Shown here: piece after piece, positions 1 to 5,804 of the stretch
How the letters are laid out: every line of letters begins with the position of its first letter
Position numbering within the stretch: position 1 is the stretch's first letter
Source: Flavobacteriales bacterium
GTDB lineage: Bacteria; Bacteroidota; Bacteroidia; Flavobacteriales_F; PHOS-HE28
Length of the DNA stretch: 6,222 nucleotides
Direction: 5' to 3'
Assembly: GCA_025455765.1 (NCBI GenBank)
Contig: JALOLX010000088.1
Location: 1 to 6,222 of the forward strand
Position numbers and translations under genes: made by a program
Notes under the pieces: generated by a model
The model's input: the letters and a program-made list of their open reading frames with translations, nothing else
What the model was told of the DNA's origin: nothing
Databases searched by the model: none

Positions 1-96
1 CCAGTTCTCACCGCGGTTGCTGGTGATCTCGCCGGTTTGGGCAGAGGCACCGATGGCAGCTACCATGGCTGCCGAGAAAAGTACTTGCTTCTTCAT
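1..96 (-). CDS. Exported protein, N-terminal fragment (runs off left edge)
   Basis: Thirty-two codons are visible, starting at the ATG read from 96 to 94 on the minus strand and leaving the window in frame. Residues 1-20 form a clear Sec signal peptide: a basic MKK start, a hydrophobic stretch (VLFSAAMVAAIGAS) and a likely cleavage site after ASA or ASAQ, the SAQ ending being very common in Bacteroidota exported proteins. The mature part seen is only TGEITSNRGENW. A '(S)xRGENxLP'-like opening reminds me of some Bacteroidota outer-membrane beta-barrel proteins, but this is recollection and 12 residues are too few to assign a family. A promoter-like box lies about 175 bases upstream (271-278). 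The start has no strong Shine-Dalgarno sequence; an A-rich tract precedes the ATG. Export is well supported, function is unknown. Confidence 0.8.
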   Translation of the reverse strand, partial: MKKQVLFSAAMVAAIGASAQTGEITSNRGENW

Positions 97-135
97 GGTT
101 AGTGGTTTAGATCCAGGGTTGGTCGTTTTGTAGGA

Positions 136-151
136 GCCCTTGGGTAAGGGC
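136..151 (-). other. Small perfect hairpin in the predicted leader
   Basis: A 6-bp stem (GCCCTT with AAGGGC) closes a 4-base loop (GGGT on the plus strand). It lies about 40 bases before the ATG of the exported-protein gene and would be within its transcript. No T-run follows on either strand, so it is not an intrinsic terminator. It could be a leader structure or chance. Confidence 0.3.
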
Positions 152-174
152 GAAGATCCGGTTAAGCGGTGGCG

Positions 175-209
175 AAGTTATGCACATTTCAATTCGATAT
201 GCACAACTT
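175..209. repeat. Imperfect inverted repeat, 10-bp arms
   Basis: Arms AAGTTATGCA (175-184) and TGCACAACTT (200-209) are complementary at 9 of 10 positions, around a 15-base AT-rich spacer. The word ATGCACA also occurs twice in direct orientation. Only three further T residues follow on the plus strand, where no gene ends, so a terminator role is unlikely. It lies in the predicted leader of the exported-protein gene; a protein-binding dyad or leader hairpin is possible. Confidence 0.35.
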
Positions 210-270
210 TTTGTTGAGAACCCAGAGCGTCAGGGACTTGGGACAGGAGCGCGAGCATCTTCTTCGGCGA

Positions 271-300
271 CAAATGTAGAAGAACCGTTCAAACGCCAAA
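271..300 (-). promoter_or_regulatory. Candidate Bacteroidota-type promoter for the exported-protein gene
   Basis: Read on the minus strand, TTTG (300 to 297) is followed after 18 bases by TACATTTG (278 to 271). This fits the Bacteroidetes primary-sigma pattern of a -33 TTTG and a -7 TAnnTTTG separated by about 19-21 bases. It is the best two-part match in the window. The -33 part lies inside the last codons of pcm. It predicts a leader of roughly 165-175 bases before the ATG at 96. Confidence 0.45.
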
Positions 301-951
301 AGAACGTTCAGATAGCATCGGCACGAACTTGAACTGGCCACAGGCTTCTTCAAAGAGCGTACCGCGTTCATCCTTGGTGATCAGCATCATTTCTTGAACA
401 GCTCCTTCGCCCACTGGTATCACCAAACGGCCGCCCGGTTTGAGCTGCTCAAGCAAGGGCTTGGGTACGAAGGGAGCTCCACAGGTGACCAGCACACGAT
501 CGAACGGAGCCTCTCGGGTCAGACCTGCGAAGCCGTCACCGTGCACGGTGTAGGCCTTATGTCCCATACGCAGCAACCGTTCCTTGGTCTGGAGGTACAG
601 CGGACGGTGCCGCTCGATGGAATGGACCTTGGCGCCCAAGGTGCACAGGACAGCGGTCTGGTATCCACTACCCGTTCCGATCTCCAACACCTTCATCCCC
701 TTGCCCACCTGCAGAAGATCGGTCTGGAAAGCGACCGTCCACGGCTGGGAAATGGTCTGGCCACAAGGGATCGGGAAGGCCGTATCCGCATAGGCCATCT
801 CTACAAAGGCCGAATCGTCGATGAACAGATGTCGGGGGATCTTGCCGATGGCATTGAGCACCTCCACGTTGCCGATCCCTCGCTTCCTCAATTGGTCGAC
901 CAACTTGCGCCGTAGGCCTTGATGGCGAAAGCTGTCCTCTCCGACGTTCAT
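289..951 (-). CDS. pcm: Protein-L-isoaspartate O-methyltransferase
   Basis: This cytoplasmic repair enzyme (EC 2.1.1.77) uses S-adenosylmethionine to methylate isoaspartyl residues formed by ageing of Asn and Asp, starting their reversion to normal aspartate. The 220-residue protein has the family landmarks in order: DSFRHQGLRRKLVDQL near the start, the substrate-loop signature QTISQPW (65-71), SAM-binding motif I VLEIGTGSGYQTAVL (88-102), the acidic SIER that ends strand 2, GDGF (138-141), FDRVLVTCGAP (150-160) and LKPGGRLVIPVG (170-181). The frame is open to an ATG at 981, which has a purine-rich AGGTGG upstream, but I prefer the ATG at 951: homologues begin close to the DxxRHQGLR segment, and a TACCTTTG box sits only 6 bases before it. 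It is transcribed divergently from the oxidoreductase operon. Length is normal and no key motif is missing. Confidence 0.96.
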   Translation of the reverse strand: MNVGEDSFRHQGLRRKLVDQLRKRGIGNVEVLNAIGKIPRHLFIDDSAFVEMAYADTAFPIPCGQTISQPWTVAFQTDLLQVGKGMKVLEIGTGSGYQTAVLCTLGAKVHSIERHRPLYLQTKERLLRMGHKAYTVHGDGFAGLTREAPFDRVLVTCGAPFVPKPLLEQLKPGGRLVIPVGEGAVQEMMLITKDERGTLFEEACGQFKFVPMLSERSFGV

Positions 952-957
952 GCTGGG

Positions 958-965
958 CAAAGGTA
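958..965 (-). promoter_or_regulatory. pcm: Candidate -7 element for pcm
   Basis: On the minus strand the sequence reads TACCTTTG, a full match to TAnnTTTG, then six bases, then the ATG at 951. If it is used, transcription would begin at or within a few bases of the start codon, giving a leaderless or near-leaderless mRNA. I see no convincing TTG at the -33 position. The box lies inside the coding sequence if the upstream ATG at 981 were used, which argues for the shorter protein. Confidence 0.45.
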
Positions 966-993
966 GGTCCGCGCCTACCATTGATACGCCACC

Positions 994-1001
994 TACTTTT
1001 G
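994..1001 (+). promoter_or_regulatory. Candidate -7 element for the oxidoreductase operon
   Basis: TACTTTTG fully matches TAnnTTTG and lies 41 bases before the ATG at 1043. It is arranged back to back with the pcm box at 958-965, with 28 bases between them, so the two promoters would share their upstream DNA. No good -33 TTG is visible at the expected distance. Confidence 0.4.
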
Positions 1002-1042
1002 CGACCCTTTCAACAAGGCGCTATCAACGAACAACGCAACGG

Positions 1043-2062
1043 ATGAGCAGAACGGTCAAGGTCGGCGTTATCGGTGCAGGACACTTGGGACGCATCCACA
1101 TTCAGCAGTGGTTGAACGTGGAAAAGGCCGAACTCATCGGATTCCATGATCCCGATGAACAACGATGCGCGCTGATCCAAGCGGAGTTCGGGGTGCCGTT
1201 CATGTCCTTGGAGACTTTGCTGGACCGGGCTGAAGCGGTCGATATCGTGACTCCAACGGTCACCCACGCTGACCTTGCGACCCGCGCTCTATCAGCCGGC
1301 CGTCATTTGTTCATCGAGAAACCCCTGGCCCAGAACCTTGCTGAGGCCGATGCCCTGATCGCGCTAGCGGCCAAAGCCCAAGTGTCTGCGCAGGTAGGAC
1401 ACGTAGAGCGGTTCAACCCCGCGTTCCGTGCGGTATTGGGCAAGCTTGGCTCGCCGATGTTCATTGAATCGCATCGCCTGGCTCAGTTCAACCCACGCGG
1501 TACCGACGTGAGCGTGGTGCTTGACCTGATGATCCACGATATCGACCTTGTGCTCCACGTGGTGAAGAGCGAGGTGGTGGATGTGCAAGCCAGTGGCGTG
1601 GCCGTAGTGAGCGACACCCCGGATATCGCCAATGCGCGGATCGCCTTTGCCAATGGCTGTGTGGCCAACCTTACTGCGAGCCGCATCAGCCTGAAGAACA
1701 TGCGCAAGAACCGGTTCTTCCAACGCGATGCGTACATCTCCGTTGATCTGTTGGAGCGCTCCTCGGAAGTGGTGCGGATGAGCACGGTGGAAGGCGAGGT
1801 GGATCCTTTCGCTGTGACCATCGACCTCGGCAACGGCAAGGGGCAGCGTGCCATCAGCTTCGAGAAGCCGGAAGTGCCCAGTACCAATGCGATCAGGGAC
1901 GAACTGAGCGCCTTTGTGCAGAGCATCTTGAACGGCACACGCACCGAAGTGAGCTTGGAGGACGGAAGGCGCGCAATGGCCATCGCATTCCGGATCCTGG
2001 AACGGCTCGGAACTCAACCGTTGGCCTCTTCGCATACTGATCATGCAGAAGCTCCGTTATAA
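1043..2062 (+). CDS. Gfo/Idh/MocA-family NAD(P)-dependent oxidoreductase
   Basis: A 339-residue cytoplasmic dehydrogenase. The N-terminal Rossmann domain carries the dinucleotide loop GAGHLG (11-16) after a beta strand (VKVGVI), an acidic HDPD (35-38) after strand 2, and the family's EKP (92-94), whose lysine is catalytic in related enzymes. The C-terminal alpha/beta domain contains GHVERFNP (119-126) and DLMIHDIDL (161-169), whose histidine is in the usual active-site position. Family members act mostly on sugars, nucleotide sugars and inositols. The GHVERFNP and DLMIHDIDL pattern resembles the UDP-GlcNAc 3-dehydrogenase (GnnA) branch, but no partner aminotransferase is present, so the substrate is open. 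The frame extends upstream to 950, but the start at 1043 gives the standard MSRTVKVGVIGAG beginning. The end overlaps the lipoprotein gene by 20 bases. That gene and the glycan-initiating transferase after it favour a nucleotide-sugar substrate (inference). Confidence 0.92.
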   Translation: MSRTVKVGVIGAGHLGRIHIQQWLNVEKAELIGFHDPDEQRCALIQAEFGVPFMSLETLLDRAEAVDIVTPTVTHADLATRALSAGRHLFIEKPLAQNLAEADALIALAAKAQVSAQVGHVERFNPAFRAVLGKLGSPMFIESHRLAQFNPRGTDVSVVLDLMIHDIDLVLHVVKSEVVDVQASGVAVVSDTPDIANARIAFANGCVANLTASRISLKNMRKNRFFQRDAYISVDLLERSSEVVRMSTVEGEVDPFAVTIDLGNGKGQRAISFEKPEVPSTNAIRDELSAFVQSILNGTRTEVSLEDGRRAMAIAFRILERLGTQPLASSHTDHAEAPL

Positions 2063-2936
2063 CGGCGTGCGGTGGCGGTCGTTCATATCCCTTGCGTTGT
2101 TCGGTCCATGTGTGCTGTTGGTCGGGTGTACCAAGACCGAGGATGTGCCCTCGTATCTCGAGATACCGGTGTTCGGCATGACCACGGAACCCGCTCAGGG
2201 CGCGTCCAGTTCGAAGATCACTGAAGCGTGGGTGACGGTGGACGGCAAATTCACCGGTGTGTGGGAGCTCCCTGCGCGCCTTCCAGCATTGACGAATGGT
2301 GATGTCGCCATCGAGGTAGTTCCGGCCATTCGGCGTAATGGGGTGTTCGAGGACCGTCTACGCTACCCCTTCTACACCACATGGATCGGCACGGCCACGT
2401 TAGCACCGAACACCACGACCACCATCTCCCCCACTACAGCGTATCGCAGCAACATGAACTTCTGGCTTGAGCCGTTCGATGCGGCCGGAACGTTGCTGAG
2501 CACAGTGAACGCCGAAGATACCCTGGTCATCTTCAGACAAGAGACCCATCCAGAGCTGCTCCGTGATGGCTCGCCGATCGGTGGGGTGAAGCTTACTACA
2601 GCGAATCCGACAGCGCGCTTGATCACTGACCAGAACTTCGGCCTTGCTTCAGGTCCGGTGTTCTTGGAAATGGATTACAGCACGGACGTGGAGCTGGAGA
2701 TCGGACTGCTATACCAGCAAGGCGGGTTCAACAGTGGCGAAGCGTATGTGACCCTGGTACCCACCACCAGTGATGGCACTACTCCCGTTTGGAACAAGGC
2801 ATACATCGATATCTCGTTCGTCTTCAATATCTCTTCTGTAACCGATCGCGACATCTATTTCAACCTGGAGCTGCCTGCGAGCAAAGCGAACGGTCTGGTT
2901 CTCCTGGACAACCTCAAGATCGTGCGCTTCCAATGA
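2043..2936 (+). CDS. Conserved Bacteroidota-type lipoprotein of unknown function
   Basis: A 297-residue lipoprotein. It has a basic n-region (MQKLRYNGVRWR), a hydrophobic core (FISLALFGPCVLLV) and the lipobox LLVG-C with acylated Cys29. The residues after it (TKTED) are acidic and polar, as often seen in exported Bacteroidota lipoproteins. The mature part is rich in beta-strand-like, Thr/Ser/aromatic sequence, without repeats. SSKITEAWVTVDGKFTGVWE and the RLRYPFYT stretch resemble a hypothetical lipoprotein family I recall from Flavobacteriia. The C-terminal GLVLLDNLKIVRFQ looks like the last strands of a jelly-roll, carbohydrate-binding-type domain (inference from pattern only). The start overlaps the oxidoreductase by 20 bases; a GTG at 2067, just past that stop codon, is a possible shorter start that keeps the signal peptide. 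The stop overlaps the transferase start. Lipid anchoring is confident, function unknown. Confidence 0.85.
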   Translation: MQKLRYNGVRWRSFISLALFGPCVLLVGCTKTEDVPSYLEIPVFGMTTEPAQGASSSKITEAWVTVDGKFTGVWELPARLPALTNGDVAIEVVPAIRRNGVFEDRLRYPFYTTWIGTATLAPNTTTTISPTTAYRSNMNFWLEPFDAAGTLLSTVNAEDTLVIFRQETHPELLRDGSPIGGVKLTTANPTARLITDQNFGLASGPVFLEMDYSTDVELEIGLLYQQGGFNSGEAYVTLVPTTSDGTTPVWNKAYIDISFVFNISSVTDRDIYFNLELPASKANGLVLLDNLKIVRFQ

Positions 2937-4351
2937 TGGACCGGCGCCTCCAAGTCGCGAAGTACGTCGCAGCCGACCTCCTCGGCTCGGCCCTCGCTTG
3001 GACGCTGTTCTTCATCTACCGCAAGCTCCACCTCGAACCCATCAAGTTCGGCTATGAGGTGCCGCTCGTGTTCGACCGCAATTACTTCCTGGGGCTGGTC
3101 CTGATCCCGCTCTTCTGGTTCGGGCTGTACACGGTCATTGGCGGCTACCGCGAGATCTTCCGGCGCTTCCGCACCAAGGAGCTGGGCCAGACCCTGTTGA
3201 TCAGCATCATCGGTGTGGTGGTCATCTTCTTCGTCCTGCTGCTGGATGATGAAGTGGCCAGCTACCGCTACTACTACCGCTCCTTCGTAGCCCTCTTCCT
3301 GCTGCACTTCGGCATCACCTTCATCCTGCGCTTCCTGCTCACCAGCCGCACGGTACACAAGGTACACCAGCGAAAGATCGGCTTCAACACCATCCTGGTC
3401 GGCGGCAATGAGCGGGCCATGGCCATCTACGAGGAGATCGAAGCCCTGCCCAAATCCACGGGCAACCGCTTCATCGGCTTTGTGAACGTGAACGGCGGCG
3501 ACCAGTTGCTCACCCAGGTGGGCCTGCCGCGCTTGGGCAAGTGGCACGAGCTGCGGCAGGTGATCGATCAGCACGCGGTGGAAGAGGTCATCATCGCGGT
3601 GGACTCCGGTGAGCACGAGCACATCAGCCGCATCATGAACGAGCTGGAAGGCACCGGTGTGCGGGTGAAGGTGATCCCGGACATGTATGACATCCTCTCG
3701 GGTTCGGTGAAGATGACCAGCATCTTCGGCACCCCGCTGATCGAGGTGAACTCCGAGATCATGCCCGCGTGGCAGTTCTCCCTGAAGCGCTTGGTGGACA
3801 TCAGCGCCAGCGGCCTGGCACTGGTGCTCCTCTCCCCCCTCTACCTGGTGCTGGCCATCCTGGTGCGCTTCTCCAGCCCCGGACCGGTGTTCTTCCGCCA
3901 GGAGCGCATCGGCAAGCACGGGCGCCCCTTCAAGATCATCAAGTTCCGCAGCATGTATTGCGACGCGGAGAAGAACGGACCACAGCTGAGCAGCAGCACC
4001 GACCCCCGCATCACCCCCATCGGCCGCTGGATGCGAAAGACCCGGATGGACGAGATCCCCCAGTTCTGGAACGTGATCAAGGGCGACATGAGCCTCGTAG
4101 GTCCCCGCCCCGAGCGCCAGCATTTCATTGATGCCATCACCGCCGTGGCCCCCCACTACCGCCACCTGCACAAGGTGCGTCCGGGCATCACCAGCTGGGG
4201 CCAGGTGAAGTTCGGCTATGCCGAGAACGTCGATCAGATGGTGCGCCGACTGAAGTACGACATCCTCTACATCGAGAACATGAGCCTGGCCGTGGACCTC
4301 AAGATCCTGGCCTACACCGTGCTCATCATCCTGCGCCGCGACGGCAAGTAG
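2933..4351 (+). CDS. Polyprenyl-phosphate sugar phosphotransferase (WbaP/WcaJ-type)
   Basis: This inner-membrane enzyme moves a sugar-1-phosphate from a nucleotide sugar to undecaprenyl phosphate, the first step of exopolysaccharide, capsule or O-antigen-like assembly. The 472 residues are the usual length for the long family form. Four membrane segments lie at about 10-29, 50-70, 86-104 and 117-136. A Rossmann-like middle domain begins at NTILVGGNERA (152-162). A hydrophobic re-entrant segment (294-311) has the Ser301-Pro302 helix break, followed by the bacterial sugar transferase domain: FFRQERIG (320-327), KFRSM (337-341), the catalytic Asp373-Glu374 in DEIPQFWNVIKGD (373-385) and SLVGPRPE (387-394). 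Tandem ATGs occur at 2933 and 2936. The first makes an ATGA overlap with the lipoprotein stop; the frame is open further upstream, but that part lies inside the lipoprotein gene and looks unnatural. The sugar specificity (Glc-P, Gal-P or other) cannot be read. No other glycan genes are in the window. Confidence 0.95.
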   Translation: MMDRRLQVAKYVAADLLGSALAWTLFFIYRKLHLEPIKFGYEVPLVFDRNYFLGLVLIPLFWFGLYTVIGGYREIFRRFRTKELGQTLLISIIGVVVIFFVLLLDDEVASYRYYYRSFVALFLLHFGITFILRFLLTSRTVHKVHQRKIGFNTILVGGNERAMAIYEEIEALPKSTGNRFIGFVNVNGGDQLLTQVGLPRLGKWHELRQVIDQHAVEEVIIAVDSGEHEHISRIMNELEGTGVRVKVIPDMYDILSGSVKMTSIFGTPLIEVNSEIMPAWQFSLKRLVDISASGLALVLLSPLYLVLAILVRFSSPGPVFFRQERIGKHGRPFKIIKFRSMYCDAEKNGPQLSSSTDPRITPIGRWMRKTRMDEIPQFWNVIKGDMSLVGPRPERQHFIDAITAVAPHYRHLHKVRPGITSWGQVKFGYAENVDQMVRRLKYDILYIENMSLAVDLKILAYTVLIILRRDGK

Positions 4352-4381
4352 GGGCGCGAGATCTCGCGCCCTACTTGCCGT
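4341..4381 (+). repeat. 41-base inverted repeat at operon end; terminator- or REP-like
   Basis: A perfect 20-bp palindrome (4352-4371, half-site GGGCGCGAGA) is flanked by a second perfect 10-bp complementary pair, ACGGCAAGTA (4341-4350) and TACTTGCCGT (4372-4381). Only G4351 is unpaired. The left outer arm contains the transferase stop codon TAG (4349-4351) and its last two codons. In RNA it would form a roughly 20-bp, very stable hairpin. No T-run follows, so it is not a textbook intrinsic terminator. It could end transcription, protect the 3' end, be a copy of a dispersed palindromic element, or be an operator for the promoter box 8 bases downstream. Confidence 0.75.
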
Positions 4382-4389
4382 TCGCCCCC

Positions 4390-4397
4390 TACCTTTC
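4390..4397 (+). promoter_or_regulatory. Candidate -7 element for the hydroxybutyryl-CoA dehydrogenase operon
   Basis: TACCTTTC matches TAnnTTTG except for the last base and lies 22 bases before the ATG at 4420. It is 8 bases downstream of the 41-base palindrome, so its -33 region falls inside the right arm of that structure. No TTG is found at the ideal distance; one at 4375-4377 is too close. Confidence 0.35.
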
Positions 4398-4419
4398 GGC
4401 GCCAAATCGCAGTTCCCTC

Positions 4420-5307
4420 ATGAAGATCTCCGTTATCGGTGCCGGCCAGATGGGCAACGGCATCGCCCACGTGTTCGCGCAGAGCGGCCACGCCGTCACC
4501 CTCATCGACATCGCACAGGCCGGTCTGGACAAGGGCCTCGCCACCATCACCAAGAACATGGACCGCCAAGTGGCCAAGGGCAGCATGACCGAGGACCAAA
4601 AGGCTGCGGCCCTGGCCCTGATCAGCACCACCACCGACATGGCCGCCGGCGTGAAGGAAGCGGAGCTGGTGGTGGAGGCCGCCACCGAGAACGTGGACCT
4701 GAAGCTGAAGATCTTCCGCGACCTGGATGCCAACGCACCGGCCGCCTGTATCCTGGCCACCAACACCAGCAGCATCAGCATCACCCGCATCGCCGCCGTC
4801 ACCAAGCGTCCGGCGCAGGTCATCGGCATGCACTTCATGAACCCCGTGCCGGTGATGAAGCTGGTGGAGGTGATCCGTGGCTACGACACTTCCGATGCCG
4901 TGACCAGGACCGTGGTGGACCTGAGCACGGCCATCGGTAAGATCCCCGTGACCGTGAACGACTACGCGGGCTTCGTGGCCAACCGCATCCTGATGCCGAT
5001 GATCAACGAATCCATCGAGACCCTGTTCCAAGGCGTAGGTGGCGTGGCCGAGATCGACAGCATCATGAAGCTGGGCATGGCGCATCCCATGGGCCCCCTG
5101 CAGCTGGCGGACTTCATTGGCTTGGACACCTGTCTGGCCATCCTGCGCGTGTTGCATGAAGGCCTGGGCAACCCCAAGTACGCCCCCTGCCCCTTGCTGG
5201 TGCAGATGGTGACCGCAGGTAAGCTGGGCGTGAAGAGCGGCGAAGGCTTCTACCAGTACACGGCCGGCAGCAAGGACCTGGTGGTGGCGCCGGCGTTCAG
5301 CAAGTGA
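4420..5307 (+). CDS. hbd: 3-hydroxybutyryl-CoA dehydrogenase
   Basis: This cytoplasmic enzyme interconverts 3-hydroxyacyl-CoA (short chain, typically 3-hydroxybutyryl-CoA) and acetoacetyl-CoA-type 3-ketoacyl-CoA, in fatty-acid or amino-acid breakdown, butyrate metabolism or polyhydroxybutyrate turnover. The 295 residues start with the NAD-binding loop GAGQMG (7-12); Asp30 after strand 2 indicates NAD rather than NADP. The residues equivalent to the catalytic set of human HAD are all present at the right spacing: Ser117 in NTSS, His138 and Asn141 in GMHFMNP, Glu150 in KLVEVI, and Asn188 in DYAGFVANR. The C-terminal domain has MAHPMGPLQLADFIGLD and the closing GVKSGEGFYQY. The start at 4420 (MKISVIGAGQMG) is preferred over an upstream extension that would run into the palindrome. 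It overlaps the next gene by 4 bases. I infer the cofactor from Asp30; the physiological chain length and direction are not visible. Confidence 0.95.
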   Translation: MKISVIGAGQMGNGIAHVFAQSGHAVTLIDIAQAGLDKGLATITKNMDRQVAKGSMTEDQKAAALALISTTTDMAAGVKEAELVVEAATENVDLKLKIFRDLDANAPAACILATNTSSISITRIAAVTKRPAQVIGMHFMNPVPVMKLVEVIRGYDTSDAVTRTVVDLSTAIGKIPVTVNDYAGFVANRILMPMINESIETLFQGVGGVAEIDSIMKLGMAHPMGPLQLADFIGLDTCLAILRVLHEGLGNPKYAPCPLLVQMVTAGKLGVKSGEGFYQYTAGSKDLVVAPAFSK

Positions 5308-5798
5308 TCATCCGCCCCGCAAGCACCACCGACATCCCCACCATCCAGGCCATTGCCCACGCGACCTGGCCGGTGGCCTATGCCGACATCCTCTCCCCCG
5401 CCCAGCTGGCGTACATGTTGGAGCGGATGTACAGCGCGGCCGCCCTGCTGGACCAGCTCACTAACCAGGGCCACCGCTTCCTGCTGGCTGAGCGCGATGG
5501 TGAGGCCATCGGCTTCGCGGGCTATGCCAACCACCACACCACCGGACGAACGCGCCTGCACAAGCTGTACGTGTTGCCCCATGTGAAGGGCGGTGGCGTG
5601 GGCCACGCGCTGCTGGAGGCCGTGCTGAAGGCCGCCCAAATGGCCGGAGATACCGCCGTGGAACTGAACGTGAACAAGTACAACCCGGCGAAGGCGTTCT
5701 ACCTGCGGCATGGCTTCACTGTGGAGCGGGATGAGGTCATCGACATCGGGCAGGGGTACGTGATGGATGACCATGTGATGGCGCGCTCCATCCCTTGA
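5304..5798 (+). CDS. GNAT-family N-acetyltransferase
   Basis: A 164-residue single-domain acetyltransferase that would use acetyl-CoA to acylate an amine on an unknown substrate. The N-terminal IIRPASTTDIPTIQAIA is the usual first strand and helix. Motif A is LHKLYVLPHVKGGGVGHALL (85-104); its pyrophosphate-binding loop reads KGGGVG, with Lys95 where Gln or Arg is usual. Motif B is NKYNPAKAFYLRHGF (124-138), with the Tyr commonly acting as general acid. The ending DIGQGYVMDDHVMA resembles a Bacteroidota GNAT group I recall from memory. It starts with GTG at 5304, whose last two bases are part of the TGA stop codon of the dehydrogenase (GTGA overlap), so translation is probably coupled. The neighbour does not reveal the substrate. 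Confidence 0.9.
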   Translation: MIIRPASTTDIPTIQAIAHATWPVAYADILSPAQLAYMLERMYSAAALLDQLTNQGHRFLLAERDGEAIGFAGYANHHTTGRTRLHKLYVLPHVKGGGVGHALLEAVLKAAQMAGDTAVELNVNKYNPAKAFYLRHGFTVERDEVIDIGQGYVMDDHVMARSIP

Positions 5799-5804
5799 AC
5801 CAGC

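Larger units (their letters stand above)
97..288. other. Intergenic region / predicted leader of the exported-protein gene
   Basis: This 192-base gap separates the end of pcm from the start of the exported-protein gene, both on the minus strand. I see no credible gene here. It holds a promoter-like box at 271-278, an imperfect inverted repeat at 175-209 and a small hairpin at 136-151. No GC-rich stem followed by a T-run is present on the minus strand, so a classical terminator for pcm is not visible. Confidence 0.6.

Noticed and set aside
189..371. Short minus-strand frame, Cys/Arg/Ser-rich, between pcm and the exported-protein gene
   Set aside because: It overlaps the end of pcm in another frame, has low-complexity Arg/Cys/Ser composition and no good start context.
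394..915. Plus-strand open frame opposite pcm
   Set aside because: It is antisense to a well-supported pcm gene and has no domain-like features.
950..1042. Upstream extension of the oxidoreductase by 31 codons
   Set aside because: The family normally begins within a few residues of the first Rossmann strand; the extension also contains both divergent promoter-like boxes.
1364..2044. Minus-strand open frames opposite the oxidoreductase (1364-2044 and 1483-1983)
   Set aside because: Both are shadows of the conserved Gfo/Idh/MocA gene with no domain signal.
2789..2932. Upstream extension of the sugar transferase by 48 codons
   Set aside because: The extension lies wholly inside the lipoprotein gene, does not resemble the family N-terminus, and the start at 2933 already gives normal length and an ATGA junction.
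4351..4381. Classical intrinsic terminator call for the palindrome
   Set aside because: The stem is strong but no T-run follows on the plus strand, so I list it as an inverted repeat with a possible terminator role only.
2855..4405. Long open frame (516 codons) on the minus strand opposite the sugar transferase
   Set aside because: It lies antisense to a clearly real gene and yields a low-complexity product rich in His, Asp, Glu, Gln and Gly. GC-rich codons in the sense strand avoid antisense stop codons, which explains the length.
4312..5157. Minus-strand open frame opposite hbd
   Set aside because: Antisense to a gene with a complete catalytic set; the product is Gly/His/Asp-rich with no family resemblance.
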